Notes under the pieces: model-generated | Told to the model about the DNA's origin: nothing | The model's database searches: none | What the model saw: the letters and a program-made list of their open reading frames with translations, nothing else | Assembly: GCF_002102345.1 (NCBI RefSeq) | Contig: NZ_LQPP01000029.1 | Location: forward strand, 62,001-126,000 | DNA: 64,000 nt | Source of the DNA: Mycolicibacterium peregrinum | GTDB lineage: Bacteria > Actinomycetota > Actinomycetes > Mycobacteriales > Mycobacteriaceae | Direction of reading: 5' to 3' | Made by a program: the position numbers and the translations under genes | Part shown: positions 29,329 to 39,437 of the stretch, in pieces | Position numbering within the stretch: position 1 is the first letter of the stretch | Layout of the letters: each line of letters starts with the position of its first letter

Positions 29329-30029
29329 CGGTTCGGCTGAACCTGCTCGGTGCCCTTCTTGGCGGCGCGGCGGCGCTTGAACCACTCGTAGAACATCGGC
29401 GCCACCGAGGCAACGACGATCAGGATGAAGATCGGCTCGAGCAGCTTCTGGATGATCTCGAACTGGCCCAGCCAGTAGCCGAGCATGACGAGGCCGACAC
29501 CCCACACGATCGCGCCCAGCACGTTGAACGTGGTGAACACCGAATAACGCATCTTGGCGGCGCCGGCGACGATCGGTGCCAGGGTGCGCACGATCGGCAC
29601 GAACCGGGCGATGACGATCGCGAACGGGCCGCGCTGCTCGAAGAACGCGTGGGCCTCGTCGAGGTACTTCTGCTTGAGGACCCGGGCGTCGGGCTTGAAC
29701 ATCTCGACGCCGATGAACCGGCCGATGAGGTAGCCGGCCTGGCCGCCGAGGATGGCCGCCAGCGGGATGAACACCAGTAGCTGCCATAGTGCGAAGTTGG
29801 CGTCAACTGCCGTTCCCTGGGCCGCGGTGCCCGCGGCGAGCATGCCCGCGACGAACAACAACGAGTCGCCGGGAAGGACCGGGAACAGCACCCCGGACTC
29901 GACGAAGACGACAACGAGGATGCCCACCAGGGCCCAGGTGCCGAAGGATCCGATGAGGTGCAGCGGATCCATGAAATCCGGCATGAGCGCCAGATTGGTC
30001 GTAGCCTCAGGGAGGGCGATGTCGATCAC
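29325..30029 (-). CDS. DedA family membrane protein
   Basis: 234 residues with about five hydrophobic segments. The DedA signatures are present: VVFVESGVLFPVLPGDSLLF near 39-58 (acidic residue, then PGD) and RFVPIVRTLAPIVAG near 143-157 with the two functionally essential arginines. DedA proteins are scramblases or transporters of lipid carriers such as undecaprenyl phosphate and affect envelope homeostasis. Corresponds to Rv0364 next to fba. Divergent from fba with a 73-base shared promoter region. Confidence 0.92.
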   Translation of the reverse strand: MIDIALPEATTNLALMPDFMDPLHLIGSFGTWALVGILVVVFVESGVLFPVLPGDSLLFVAGMLAAGTAAQGTAVDANFALWQLLVFIPLAAILGGQAGYLIGRFIGVEMFKPDARVLKQKYLDEAHAFFEQRGPFAIVIARFVPIVRTLAPIVAGAAKMRYSVFTTFNVLGAIVWGVGLVMLGYWLGQFEIIQKLLEPIFILIVVASVAPMFYEWFKRRRAAKKGTEQVQPNR

Positions 30030-30069
30030 GACTCCCTAGGGTACCTGGGCCCCACCACCGGTCTTCACC

Positions 30070-30078
30070 TGCGATAAT
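30070..30078 (+). promoter_or_regulatory. Candidate extended -10 of fba
   Basis: TGC followed by GATAAT at 30073-30078, an extended -10 form (TG-N-TATAAT-like) 25 bases before the fba ATG. No good -35 precedes it, which an extended -10 does not need. A GAAGGA ribosome site follows at 30091-30096. Confidence 0.4.
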
Positions 30079-30102
30079 CCGCGTCCAATGGAAGGACAAG
30101 CC

Positions 30103-31140
30103 ATGCCGATCGCTACGCCTGAGGTCTATGCCGAGATGTTGGGCCGGGCCAAGGAGCATTCCTTCGCCTTTCCGGCCATCAACTGCACGTCGTCGGAGAC
30201 GATCAACGCCGCCATCAAGGGTTTCGCCGATGCGGGCAGTGACGGCATCATCCAGTTCTCGACCGGCGGGGCGGAGTTCGCTTCGGGGCTCGGCGTCAAG
30301 GACATGGTGACCGGGGCCGTCGCCCTGGCCGAGTTCGCCCATGTGATCGCCGAGAAGTACCCGATCACCGTCGCCCTGCACACCGACCACTGTCCGAAGG
30401 ACAAGCTGGACACCTATGTGCGGCCGCTCCTGGCCATCTCCGCCGAGCGGGTCGCCGCGGGCCGCAATCCGTTGTTCCAGTCGCACATGTGGGACGGCTC
30501 GGCCGTCCCCATCGACGAGAACCTGACCATCGCGCAGGAGCTGCTGAAGCTCGCAGTGGCGGCCAAGATCGTCCTCGAGGTCGAGATCGGTGTGGTCGGC
30601 GGCGAGGAGGACGGTGTCGAGGCCGAGATCAACGAGAAGCTCTACACCTCATCGGAGGACTTCGAGAAGACCATCGACGCGTTGGGCGCAGGCGAGCAGG
30701 GTGCCTACCTGTTGGCGGCCACGTTCGGCAACGTGCACGGCGTCTACAAGCCCGGCAACGTGGTGCTCAAGCCCGAGGTGCTGGCCGAGGGTCAGCGGGT
30801 GGCTGCCGCCAAGCTCGGATTGTCAGGTGACGCAAAGCCTTTCGACTTCGTCTTCCACGGCGGGTCGGGTTCGTTGAAGTCCGAGATCGAGGATTCCCTC
30901 AAGTACGGCGTGGTGAAGATGAACGTCGACACCGACACGCAGTACGCCTTCACCCGTCCGCTCGCCGCGCACATGTTCACCAACTACGACGGGGTGCTCA
31001 AGATCGACGGCGAGGTGGGGAACAAGAAGGTCTACGACCCGCGCAGCTACCTGAAGAAGGCCGAGGCGTCGATGAGCGAGCGGGTCATCGAGGCCTGCAA
31101 CGACCTGCACAGCGCCGGGCGCAGCGTCACCGCGGGCTAG
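30103..31140 (+). CDS. fba: Class II fructose-bisphosphate aldolase
   Basis: Zinc-dependent glycolytic and gluconeogenic enzyme that splits or forms fructose 1,6-bisphosphate. 345 residues. Catalytic Asp95 and zinc ligand His96 lie in ALHTDHCPK; other zinc ligands occur around EIGVVGGEEDG, TFGNVHGVY and FHGGSGS, and the NMDTDTQ-type motif is NVDTDTQYAF. ATG 30103 has GAAGGA upstream and is preferred to the in-frame ATG at 30088. Same position as Rv0363c. Its stop is 5 bases from the end of the convergent CHAP reading frame. Confidence 0.97.
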   Translation: MPIATPEVYAEMLGRAKEHSFAFPAINCTSSETINAAIKGFADAGSDGIIQFSTGGAEFASGLGVKDMVTGAVALAEFAHVIAEKYPITVALHTDHCPKDKLDTYVRPLLAISAERVAAGRNPLFQSHMWDGSAVPIDENLTIAQELLKLAVAAKIVLEVEIGVVGGEEDGVEAEINEKLYTSSEDFEKTIDALGAGEQGAYLLAATFGNVHGVYKPGNVVLKPEVLAEGQRVAAAKLGLSGDAKPFDFVFHGGSGSLKSEIEDSLKYGVVKMNVDTDTQYAFTRPLAAHMFTNYDGVLKIDGEVGNKKVYDPRSYLKKAEASMSERVIEACNDLHSAGRSVTAG

Positions 31141-31145
31141 GCGGC

Positions 31146-31734
31146 TCAGGCGGCGGGTCGGCCGTATCCGAGGATCCCCGCGATCTCGGCGTCATCGAGG
31201 GTGTGTACGCGAATACCGCCCTCCTCGTTGCCGCCGACCGTGGTGATCGCGTTGTCGTCCACGGTCACAACGAAATTGGTGTGCAACCCGAGCGGGCTGC
31301 CGTCGGCGTACATGACCACGTCGCCGGTCTGTGGTCGGTATCCGTGCGGTTCAGCGAACCGGCCTGCGGCCTGGAAGTACTCCTGCAGCGTGTACACGCC
31401 CGGGATCCGCCAACTCCCCCGAGTTGGGGTTGGACAGCGGCCGGCCCGCCTCGTTGAGCACCCAGCTGACGAAGTCCGCGCACCACGGCTCCTCGACGCC
31501 TTCGGAGAAGTGGCTGCCGCCCGGTTGGGCGTCGTACTGCGCCTGCAGCACGTCGACGATGCGTGCCTGACCCGGATCGAGTGCGGCGCGGTCGATCTGG
31601 GGAAAGGCGACGGGTTTGCCCGGCAGTAGGTCGATCGCGCCGGGATGGCGGACCAGCAGGGTGGCCAGGCTGACCACGATGACCGCGCCGAACGCGCACA
31701 GGGTCAACCAGAGCTTGGGTCCGCGCAGGGTCAC
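31146..31734 (-). pseudogene. CHAP-domain protein broken by a +1 frameshift
   Basis: The N-terminal part (31734 down to the frameshift) has a TM helix at about 7-27, then a CHAP amidase/endopeptidase domain with the catalytic Cys at residue 85 (EPWCADFVSWVL). The C-terminal part, in another frame and ending at 31146, holds the catalytic His (GLHTNFVVTV) and Asn region (TVGGNEEGG). A run of five C on the plus strand (31416-31420, G5 in the gene) separates them; with four the two halves join as one protein of about 195 residues, continuing NSGSWRIPGVYTL. Either a true lesion or a homopolymer sequencing error. Intact, it would be a membrane-anchored peptidoglycan hydrolase. Confidence 0.8.
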
Positions 31735-31743
31735 CGGACCAGG

Positions 31744-32541
31744 TTAACCGGTAGGCGCCTGGCAGATCTTCCACTGATTGTCGCGGAACTGGAGGTCGAA
31801 GCTGCGGGTGGATCGGGTTTGCGGGGCAAACGCCATGAAGCTCGTGACGTTGGCCTCGGCGTGGTCGCCGTTGACGACCACCTGGTCGATGCTGGCCACG
31901 ACGGGGTACTGCTTGGCGGCCGCCACCCGGGCGTGGGTTTCGTCCCAGGCCTTCTGGTCGTATTTGACGTAGTTGTCGCTGGTGGTGCCGCAGGTCATCG
32001 ATCGCAGGGCGGCCAGATCGCCCCGCTGGATGGCCGAGTCGAAGTCCTGGATGGTGGTGCGGACGTCGTCTTCCTGGGAGGCCGCCGACGACGATTTGCG
32101 GGTCAGCAGGACGGTGCCGAGCACCGCGATCGCCACCAGGGCCGCGATCACCAGGACGACCGCCACCACCCATCCCCAGCTGCGGCGGGTGGTGGTCTGC
32201 GGGGCCTGCTCCTGCTCTTCGCGCGGCGGGATGACTTTCGGGGCAGCACCTTTCGGCACCTCGGCGGCGACGGTGTCACCATCGGCCGGGGCGAACACCT
32301 CGGTCTCCGGGTCGGGCGGGGTGTCGATCTTCTGAGTGGAACTGTCGAAGCCGGACGGCGCGGTGAAGCGTCGTTCCTCGCCGAGGTGTACCTCCCCGGT
32401 GACTTCGTCGGCCGAGCTGAAGATCTCGGTGGCCGGCTCGGACAGGGCGGACAACTCGGCCGTGGAAGGTAACTCGACCTTCTCGGTCGGTGTGTCGCTC
32501 TGGTCGGTGCGGTCTTCGCCAGGTCCCGTTGGGTTCGACAT
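31744..32541 (-). CDS. Single-pass membrane protein, Rv0361-like
   Basis: 265 residues: an acidic, Pro/Thr-rich cytoplasmic N-terminus of about 120 residues, one TM helix about 123-147 (WVVAVVLVIAALVAIAVLG) and an extracytoplasmic NTF2/lumazine-like domain of about 115 residues with a pair of Cys (SMTCGTT, KICQA) that could form a disulfide. Corresponds to Rv0361, function unknown. It lies 9 bases upstream of the CHAP gene and is probably co-transcribed with it, suggesting an envelope role. Confidence 0.75.
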   Translation of the reverse strand: MSNPTGPGEDRTDQSDTPTEKVELPSTAELSALSEPATEIFSSADEVTGEVHLGEERRFTAPSGFDSSTQKIDTPPDPETEVFAPADGDTVAAEVPKGAAPKVIPPREEQEQAPQTTTRRSWGWVVAVVLVIAALVAIAVLGTVLLTRKSSSAASQEDDVRTTIQDFDSAIQRGDLAALRSMTCGTTSDNYVKYDQKAWDETHARVAAAKQYPVVASIDQVVVNGDHAEANVTSFMAFAPQTRSTRSFDLQFRDNQWKICQAPTG

Positions 32542-32605
32542 CCCTGCTGCGGTCCTCCCGTACGTCGCTACCGGTGGAGCTTATCGGTCGGTGCACAATA
32601 GGCCC

Positions 32606-33022
32606 ATGACACGGATGGGTGATTTGTTGGGGCCGGATCCGGTCCTCCTTCCCGGGGACCCCGAGGCCGAGGACGAATTGGCTGCGGGTGAAAAGGCTGC
32701 CGTGGTGGCCGCCGCCCACCCGTCGGCGTCGATCGCGTGGGCGGTGCTGGCCGAGCAGGCTCTCGCCGACGACAAGGCCGTCACGGCGTATGCGTACGCC
32801 CGCACCGGTTATCACCGTGGGCTGGATCAGCTGCGCCGCAACGGCTGGAAGGGTTTCGGCCCGGTGCCGTTCGCCCATGAGCCGAATCAAGGGTTCCTGC
32901 GGTGTGTGGCCTCGCTGGCCCGGGCCGCCGATGACATCGGTGAGACCGACGAGTTCCAGCGGTGCCTCGATCTGCTCGACGACTGCGATCCGTCGGCGCG
33001 GGCCGAACTCGGCCTGGCCTGA
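32606..33022 (+). CDS. DUF3151 family protein, Rv0360c-like
   Basis: 138 residues, soluble, Ala-rich and helical, starting MTRMGDLLGPDPVLLPGDP. This short protein is conserved through actinobacteria (DUF3151 as I recall) at this place between the fba region and purA; its role is unknown. The TPR-like pattern (AWAVLAEQALADDKAVTAYAYAR) suggests a helical-repeat scaffold. ATG 32606 is used; an in-frame ATG three codons later is possible. Ends 3 bases from the convergent CDF gene. Confidence 0.8.
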   Translation: MTRMGDLLGPDPVLLPGDPEAEDELAAGEKAAVVAAAHPSASIAWAVLAEQALADDKAVTAYAYARTGYHRGLDQLRRNGWKGFGPVPFAHEPNQGFLRCVASLARAADDIGETDEFQRCLDLLDDCDPSARAELGLA

Positions 33023-33025
33023 GCC

Positions 33026-33922
33026 TCAGTCCTTCGCCTCGCAGGAGCAGTCGTCCGCTGATTCGGGCGGCTCCACCTGCACAGTGGCGTGGGCCAGCCC
33101 TCGGGCATTGAGTACCGCGCGGGCGTCGTCGAGCACCCGGGCGGTGTCGGCGTTGCTGGTCAGGTGCGCGGTGACCATGTCCTTGCCGGGGACCAGCGTC
33201 CACACGTGCAGATCGTGCACGCCCGTCACGCCGTCGACCGCGCCCAGCGCGGTACGCAGCTCTTCGACGTCGATGTGCTGCGGGGAGGACTCGCTCAGGA
33301 TCCGCAGTGCTGCCCGGGCCAACGCGATGGCGCGGGGCAGGACCCAGAGCGCGACCAGGACGGCGACCACGACGTCGGCGTAGGGCCAGCCGGTGGTGAC
33401 GGTGACGACGCCGGCGACCAGCACACCGATGCTGCCGACGGTGTCGGCCACCACCTCCATGTAGGCGCCCTTGACGGCGAGGCTGTCCTTGGAGTGCGAC
33501 CGCAGCATCATCACCACGACGGCGTTGGCGGCCAGGCCGGCCAGCGCCACGACGATCATCGGCACGCCGGGGACGTCGGGCGCATTGCCGAGACGTTCGA
33601 AGGCCTCGTACAGGATGAAGCCCGCCACGCCGAGGAGCAGGGCGGCGTTGGCGACGGCGGTGAAGACCTCGGCCCGGTGCCAGCCGTAGGTGCGGGCCGG
33701 GGAGGTACTGCCGCGCTTGGCCAGCAACACCGCGGTCAATCCCATGAACATGGCGACCAGGTCGGTGAGCATGTGGCCGGCGTCGGCGAGCAGTGCGATC
33801 GAGTTGATCAGCAGCGCGGTGACCAGCTCAAGGACGAAAAACGCACTGAGGATCGCCGCCGCGATGAGCATTCTGCTGACGCGGGTATCGCTGCTGTGAC
33901 TGTGATCGTGGCCGGCACCCAT
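33026..33922 (-). CDS. Cation diffusion facilitator (metal/proton antiporter)
   Basis: 298 residues: His-rich N-terminus (HDHSHSS), six TM helices about 18-205 and a C-terminal ferredoxin-like cytoplasmic domain. TM2 contains the metal-site motif ALLADAGHMLTD. In TM5 the usual HxxxD reads ExxxD (MEVVAD), a change that can shift specificity from zinc. The last residues carry two Cys (DDCSCEAKD). It should export Zn, Co, Cd or a similar divalent ion. ATG 33922 chosen; the only good upstream feature is a perfect palindrome 11 bases before it, probably a metal-sensor operator. Confidence 0.88.
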   Translation of the reverse strand: MGAGHDHSHSSDTRVSRMLIAAAILSAFFVLELVTALLINSIALLADAGHMLTDLVAMFMGLTAVLLAKRGSTSPARTYGWHRAEVFTAVANAALLLGVAGFILYEAFERLGNAPDVPGVPMIVVALAGLAANAVVVMMLRSHSKDSLAVKGAYMEVVADTVGSIGVLVAGVVTVTTGWPYADVVVAVLVALWVLPRAIALARAALRILSESSPQHIDVEELRTALGAVDGVTGVHDLHVWTLVPGKDMVTAHLTSNADTARVLDDARAVLNARGLAHATVQVEPPESADDCSCEAKD

Positions 33923-33932
33923 GCCCCGAAAT

Positions 33933-33952
33933 ATATGCGGAAGTACGCATAT
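33933..33952. promoter_or_regulatory. Candidate ArsR/SmtB-type operator of the CDF gene
   Basis: ATATGCG-N6-CGCATAT, perfect 7-bp arms, 11 bases before the CDF start on the minus strand. Both AT-rich ends and size resemble SmtB/ArsR/CzrA-type sites that control metal exporters. The regulator gene is not in this window. Confidence 0.6.
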
Positions 33953-34054
33953 GTGGCAAGTGTCAGCGCCAGCGCGCTGTGGCCCGGTGAGTTGCGCTCT
34001 CAGGGTGGCCTGCTGCCGGGTGCGTAGGATTGCCGAACACACTCACCGGGGGGA

Positions 34055-34076
34055 ATGGCGGCTGGGCATCCGCCAT
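34055..34076 (+). other. Small hairpin in the leader of the pentapeptide-repeat gene
   Basis: ATGGCGG-N8-CCGCCAT, perfect 7-bp stem, ending 17 bases before the ATG at 34093 and next to its likely AAGGGG ribosome site (34077-34083 area). It could influence translation or be incidental. Confidence 0.35.
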
Positions 34077-34092
34077 GGAAGGGGCGTCATAA

Positions 34093-35202
34093 ATGTCCGT
34101 CGAGAATGCGCGTCGCTCAGTTGTCAAATGGTTTGTCACTCGGTCGGCATGGCGGTTCTGGCGCCTGTCGGCCCACGTGTTCACCACCGTGTCGATAATC
34201 GTCACGCTCATCGTTTCGGTCCTCACTCTGCGGACCACGATTGACCAGAATCGCCAGCAGAACGTGCTGACTGCACAAGGGCAGACAGCCGAGCGATTCG
34301 GCAAGTCGATCGAGCAATTGAATTCGTCGTCTTTGGGTGTGCGATTGGGGGGTATCTACGCGTTGCGGAGTATTGCTCGCGATTCGACCGAAAATGAATA
34401 CGACCAGGACGTCGGGGCAGTGTTGTATGCGTTTGTGGACGAGCGGTCTCCGAGTCCACCGGCCTGCCCGATGCGCCAAGACCAGGTGGACGAGCACTTC
34501 GGGTGGGGATATGGCAAACGTCAGATGGCTCAAGACGTGGAGTTGGCGATACATGTGCTCGCGTCGATTCCGTATCGCTCGTCACGGGTTGTTCCTCGAT
34601 CTAGCGCGCACGGAGTGTTCAACGACGAGAATTACCGAAAATTGCAGGTCGATATGAAGGCCTATGCTGACCGCGGAAATGTAATCTCCGTCAACTGGAG
34701 CCCGCCTAAGTGTTGGGGTGAGATTGAACTGGACGGGTTGGACGTATCGAACTGGAACGTCGAAGGTAGCGATTTTTCATTTGGCAGCTTTGACGGCGCG
34801 GCTTTGGCAGGCACGATATTCGACGGGGCAAAGCTGAACAATGCGCGCCTGAGAGAATCGAACTTGCACGGAGCTTGGCTGATCGGCATCGATGCTTTTG
34901 GCGCAGATTTCACGGATTCGGACATGTCGAACGCCCATCTCGCCAAGGCGAACCTATGTGGCGCCGACTTGACCGGCGCGGACCTGCGGGGTGCCTACCT
35001 CAACAACTCCGCGTTCGGGCCGGCGACGCTGCGGGGTGCAACGTTGAACGGCGCAGATCTTTTTGGGACGGATCTCAGGGGCGTTGACCTGTCTGAGGTC
35101 ACGTTCGATGCGAGCACGGTATGGCCCGACGGGTTTGAGCGCCCGCGGCAAAATCAACGCAACTCGAAGGCACTGAGCTGTCCGCCGCAGCTCAACTGGT
35201 GA
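34093..35202 (+). CDS. Membrane-anchored pentapeptide-repeat protein
   Basis: 369 residues. A TM helix at about 26-46 is followed by a short coiled region (TIDQNRQQNVLTAQGQTAERF), a conserved LGGIYALRSIARDS segment, and from about 218 a right-handed pentapeptide-repeat helix with A(D/N)Lxx steps (GADFTDSDMSNAHLAKANLC, GADLTGADLRGAYL, GADLFGTDLRGVDL). The layout is typical of bacterial proteins in which a YALRSI stretch precedes the repeats. No enzyme motif is seen. Base composition is clearly lower in GC than all neighbours and codon use is less biased, so it is probably a recent acquisition inserted between the CDF and M50 genes. Confidence 0.85.
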   Translation: MSVENARRSVVKWFVTRSAWRFWRLSAHVFTTVSIIVTLIVSVLTLRTTIDQNRQQNVLTAQGQTAERFGKSIEQLNSSSLGVRLGGIYALRSIARDSTENEYDQDVGAVLYAFVDERSPSPPACPMRQDQVDEHFGWGYGKRQMAQDVELAIHVLASIPYRSSRVVPRSSAHGVFNDENYRKLQVDMKAYADRGNVISVNWSPPKCWGEIELDGLDVSNWNVEGSDFSFGSFDGAALAGTIFDGAKLNNARLRESNLHGAWLIGIDAFGADFTDSDMSNAHLAKANLCGADLTGADLRGAYLNNSAFGPATLRGATLNGADLFGTDLRGVDLSEVTFDASTVWPDGFERPRQNQRNSKALSCPPQLNW

Positions 35203-35211
35203 ACCGACGCG

Positions 35212-35991
35212 TCAGAGCCAGGCGGACCAGAAGCGGGTCAGCTGGCTGCCGATGGACACCAGCTGGCCCGGCACCCCGGAGAGGTCGACGAACCAGAAGA
35301 CCACCGAGAAGAACCACCGGTTGAGCGTGGGCGTGATCAGCAGGATCAGCAGGATGAAGAAGCCCCATTGTTTGGCCGGCTCCAGCGCCCGCTGGGTGTC
35401 GGCGCTCAGATGCGGTTCCAGGGCGCCGTACCCGTCCAGCCCGGGAACCGGCAACAGGTTCAATAGGACGGCGGTGACCTGCAGGAATCCCAGGAAGGCC
35501 AGCCCGGACCAGAACACCAGGTGGGCCGGGTCGAAGAAGACCGCGGTGACGGTCAGCAGCAGGACGGCGAGCACCACATTGGCGGCCGGCCCGGCCAGGC
35601 TGACCAGCGTCTTCTGCCTGGCCGTCATCCACGAGGTGCGGACGTAGACGGCCCCGCCGGGCAGGCCGATCCCGCCGAGCGCGATGAACAGCACCGGCAA
35701 TCCCAGTGACAGCAGGGGATGGGAGTACTTGAGCGGGTTGAGCGTCAGGTAACCGCGCACCGCCACGTCGTGATCGCCGAACCGCCACGCTGTGAACGCG
35801 TGGCCGAACTCGTGCAGGCACAACGACACCAGCCAGCCCGCGATCACCAGGATGAACACGCCCACGTACGACAGCGGCTTCACGGTGTCGGCGGCGAACC
35901 AGGCCACCACCCCGCCCGCGACGGTGATCGCGACGACGGCCAAGAAGACCGGGCTGGGCCGTACCGACTGATGCAGCGGGCGGATGTTCAC
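35212..35991 (-). CDS. Site-2-protease-like M50 family membrane metalloprotease
   Basis: 259 residues with about six TM helices. Zinc motif HEFGH at 60-64 (LCLHEFGHAFTAWRFG) and the second ligand region LVPVPGLDGYGAL-like (LLPVPGLDGYGAL) identify an intramembrane M50 protease without a PDZ domain. Corresponds to Rv0359; substrate not established. It lies 29 bases downstream of the Rv0358-like gene on the same strand. The ATG at 35991 gives a normal length. Confidence 0.88.
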   Translation of the reverse strand: MNIRPLHQSVRPSPVFLAVVAITVAGGVVAWFAADTVKPLSYVGVFILVIAGWLVSLCLHEFGHAFTAWRFGDHDVAVRGYLTLNPLKYSHPLLSLGLPVLFIALGGIGLPGGAVYVRTSWMTARQKTLVSLAGPAANVVLAVLLLTVTAVFFDPAHLVFWSGLAFLGFLQVTAVLLNLLPVPGLDGYGALEPHLSADTQRALEPAKQWGFFILLILLITPTLNRWFFSVVFWFVDLSGVPGQLVSIGSQLTRFWSAWL

Positions 35992-36020
35992 GATTCGACG
36001 CTACCGGCTGTGGCCGCAGT

Positions 36021-36602
36021 TCAGCCGACCCGCAACCAGCCCTCGGTGTGCCGATAGAACGTCGAACGTCGTACCGTCCGCGGCGCGGCCACCCCATCCC
36101 GGATCACCTGCGCACCCGGGGTGCCCAGCTGTGCGGCGCGGCCGACAACCCAGCGGCGCGGGCGGCCACGGTCCGACAGCACGCTCGCGCGCAGTCCCGG
36201 CATGCTCGTCGTGGGCTCGACCCGAACACCGGGAGCCTCGCCGTCGAACAGCACGATGTCGTCGACGATCGCCTCACCCTGCAGCGCCGCGCCGTCGGGT
36301 CCGTGCCACTGCGCCGCGCCGACCAGCACAGTTCCCGTCTCGTCGCGGATCAGCGGGACACGCCGGGCCGACGCCCGGAGCGCGCGCCGCGCGGACCAGC
36401 TGCCAGTGGCCGCAGCGACCTCGATGTCGAGCCGATCGGCGCGCAGCAACGCGGTGAGTACGGTGGCCAGCTCGCCGTCGCCGCCGGTCACGACCAGTCT
36501 GCGGTGCGCACCGAGGTCGTCGACATCAACTCTCGGCAGGTTGCGGAGCGGGCGCGGAACGGGCCCTGTACCGACCACCGCGACCCCGTCTGAGGTGGTC
36601 AA
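36021..36602 (-). CDS. Conserved hypothetical protein, Rv0358-like
   Basis: 193 residues with no TM helix and no domain I recognise. A glycine-rich segment (RRLVVTGGDGELATVLTALL) near 35-54 resembles the start of a diacylglycerol-kinase-type nucleotide fold, but the rest does not confirm it. It is conserved beside purA in mycobacteria. Divergent from purA with about 105 bases between, and probably co-transcribed with the M50 protease gene. Confidence 0.65.
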   Translation of the reverse strand: MTTSDGVAVVGTGPVPRPLRNLPRVDVDDLGAHRRLVVTGGDGELATVLTALLRADRLDIEVAAATGSWSARRALRASARRVPLIRDETGTVLVGAAQWHGPDGAALQGEAIVDDIVLFDGEAPGVRVEPTTSMPGLRASVLSDRGRPRRWVVGRAAQLGTPGAQVIRDGVAAPRTVRRSTFYRHTEGWLRVG

Positions 36603-36692
36603 AACTGCTCCTTGTGGTCAGACAAATGTGTTCCTGGCGTGAGCTGGGATAAGGTGGCCTACCGGCTGCATCACACTAGTGCGGAAGATTAG

Positions 36693-38626
<1,934 letters not shown>

Positions 38627-38628
38627 AC

Positions 38629-39375
38629 CTAGATCGCGGTGCGGCCGCCGTCGGCCGGCAGCACCGCGCCGTGAATGAAGCTGGCGTCCTCGCTCACCAG
38701 AAAGCCGATGGTCCTTGCGATTTCGGCCGGATCGGCGACACGCCGCGCCGGGGCCTGTGCAGCGAGGGCAGCCAGTCGGTCGGTGCCGTACTGAGCCGTG
38801 GTGCCTTCGGTAAGTGTCGGTCCCGGAGCAACGGCGTTGATCCGGACACCCTTGGGCCCGTATTCGGCGGCCCATGATTTGGTGAGCAGATTCAGCGCGG
38901 CCTTTGACGACGCGTACACCGCCGAACCCGCTGCGCCGAACATGGAGACCATGGTGCTGACGTTCACGATCGCGCCTTCTCCGCGCTTGGCCATGGCTGG
39001 TGCGGTTGCTCCGACGAGGAAGAACGGGATCTTCACGTTGAGGTCGAAGCAGTCGTCGAAGTCGTCTTCGGCGATGGCCGCGGTGGGCCCGAAGACCGCG
39101 ATGGCGGCGTTGTTGATCAGGATGTCGATCTGGCCGGTGACTGTCAGTGCCTGTTCTACCAAGGCATGGGCGCTGGCGGCGTCGGTCAGTGTGGCGGGCA
39201 GAAAGTCGGCGTCGCCGCCGGCATTGCGGATCTCGGTCACCACCTGCGCTCCGCGGTCGCCGTCTCGACCGCTTGCCAGAACGTGCGCACCCTGTTGCGC
39301 GAGATGTACTGCAGTGGCATAGCCGATACCGCTCGTCGCGCCGGTGACCAATGCGGTTTTTCCACTCAATGACAC
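38629..39375 (-). CDS. Short-chain dehydrogenase/reductase (FabG-like)
   Basis: 248 residues, classical SDR: TGATSGIG at about 11-18, NNAA at the usual NNAG place, catalytic Ser in NVSTMVS and Tyr/Lys in VYASSKAAL, and the FabG-like ending SFIHGAVLPADGGRTAI. Substrate unknown. GTG 39375 chosen because the SDR fold begins there. It is convergent with the thioesterase gene, two bases apart, and divergent from a small membrane-protein gene. Confidence 0.85.
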   Translation of the reverse strand: MSLSGKTALVTGATSGIGYATAVHLAQQGAHVLASGRDGDRGAQVVTEIRNAGGDADFLPATLTDAASAHALVEQALTVTGQIDILINNAAIAVFGPTAAIAEDDFDDCFDLNVKIPFFLVGATAPAMAKRGEGAIVNVSTMVSMFGAAGSAVYASSKAALNLLTKSWAAEYGPKGVRINAVAPGPTLTEGTTAQYGTDRLAALAAQAPARRVADPAEIARTIGFLVSEDASFIHGAVLPADGGRTAI

Positions 39376-39437
39376 CGGGACATCGTAGGGGGGCGAATGT
39401 GATCGCAGTTCGGGACTCGGGGTGTCACTATGACGCC

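Noticed and set aside
36615..36625. TGGTCAGACAA upstream of purA, matching the degenerate FadR-type consensus and sharing GTCAGACAA with 26489-26499
   Set aside because: The consensus fixes only six bases and is expected about once per 4 kb; the site is not a full palindrome and no GntR gene is adjacent.
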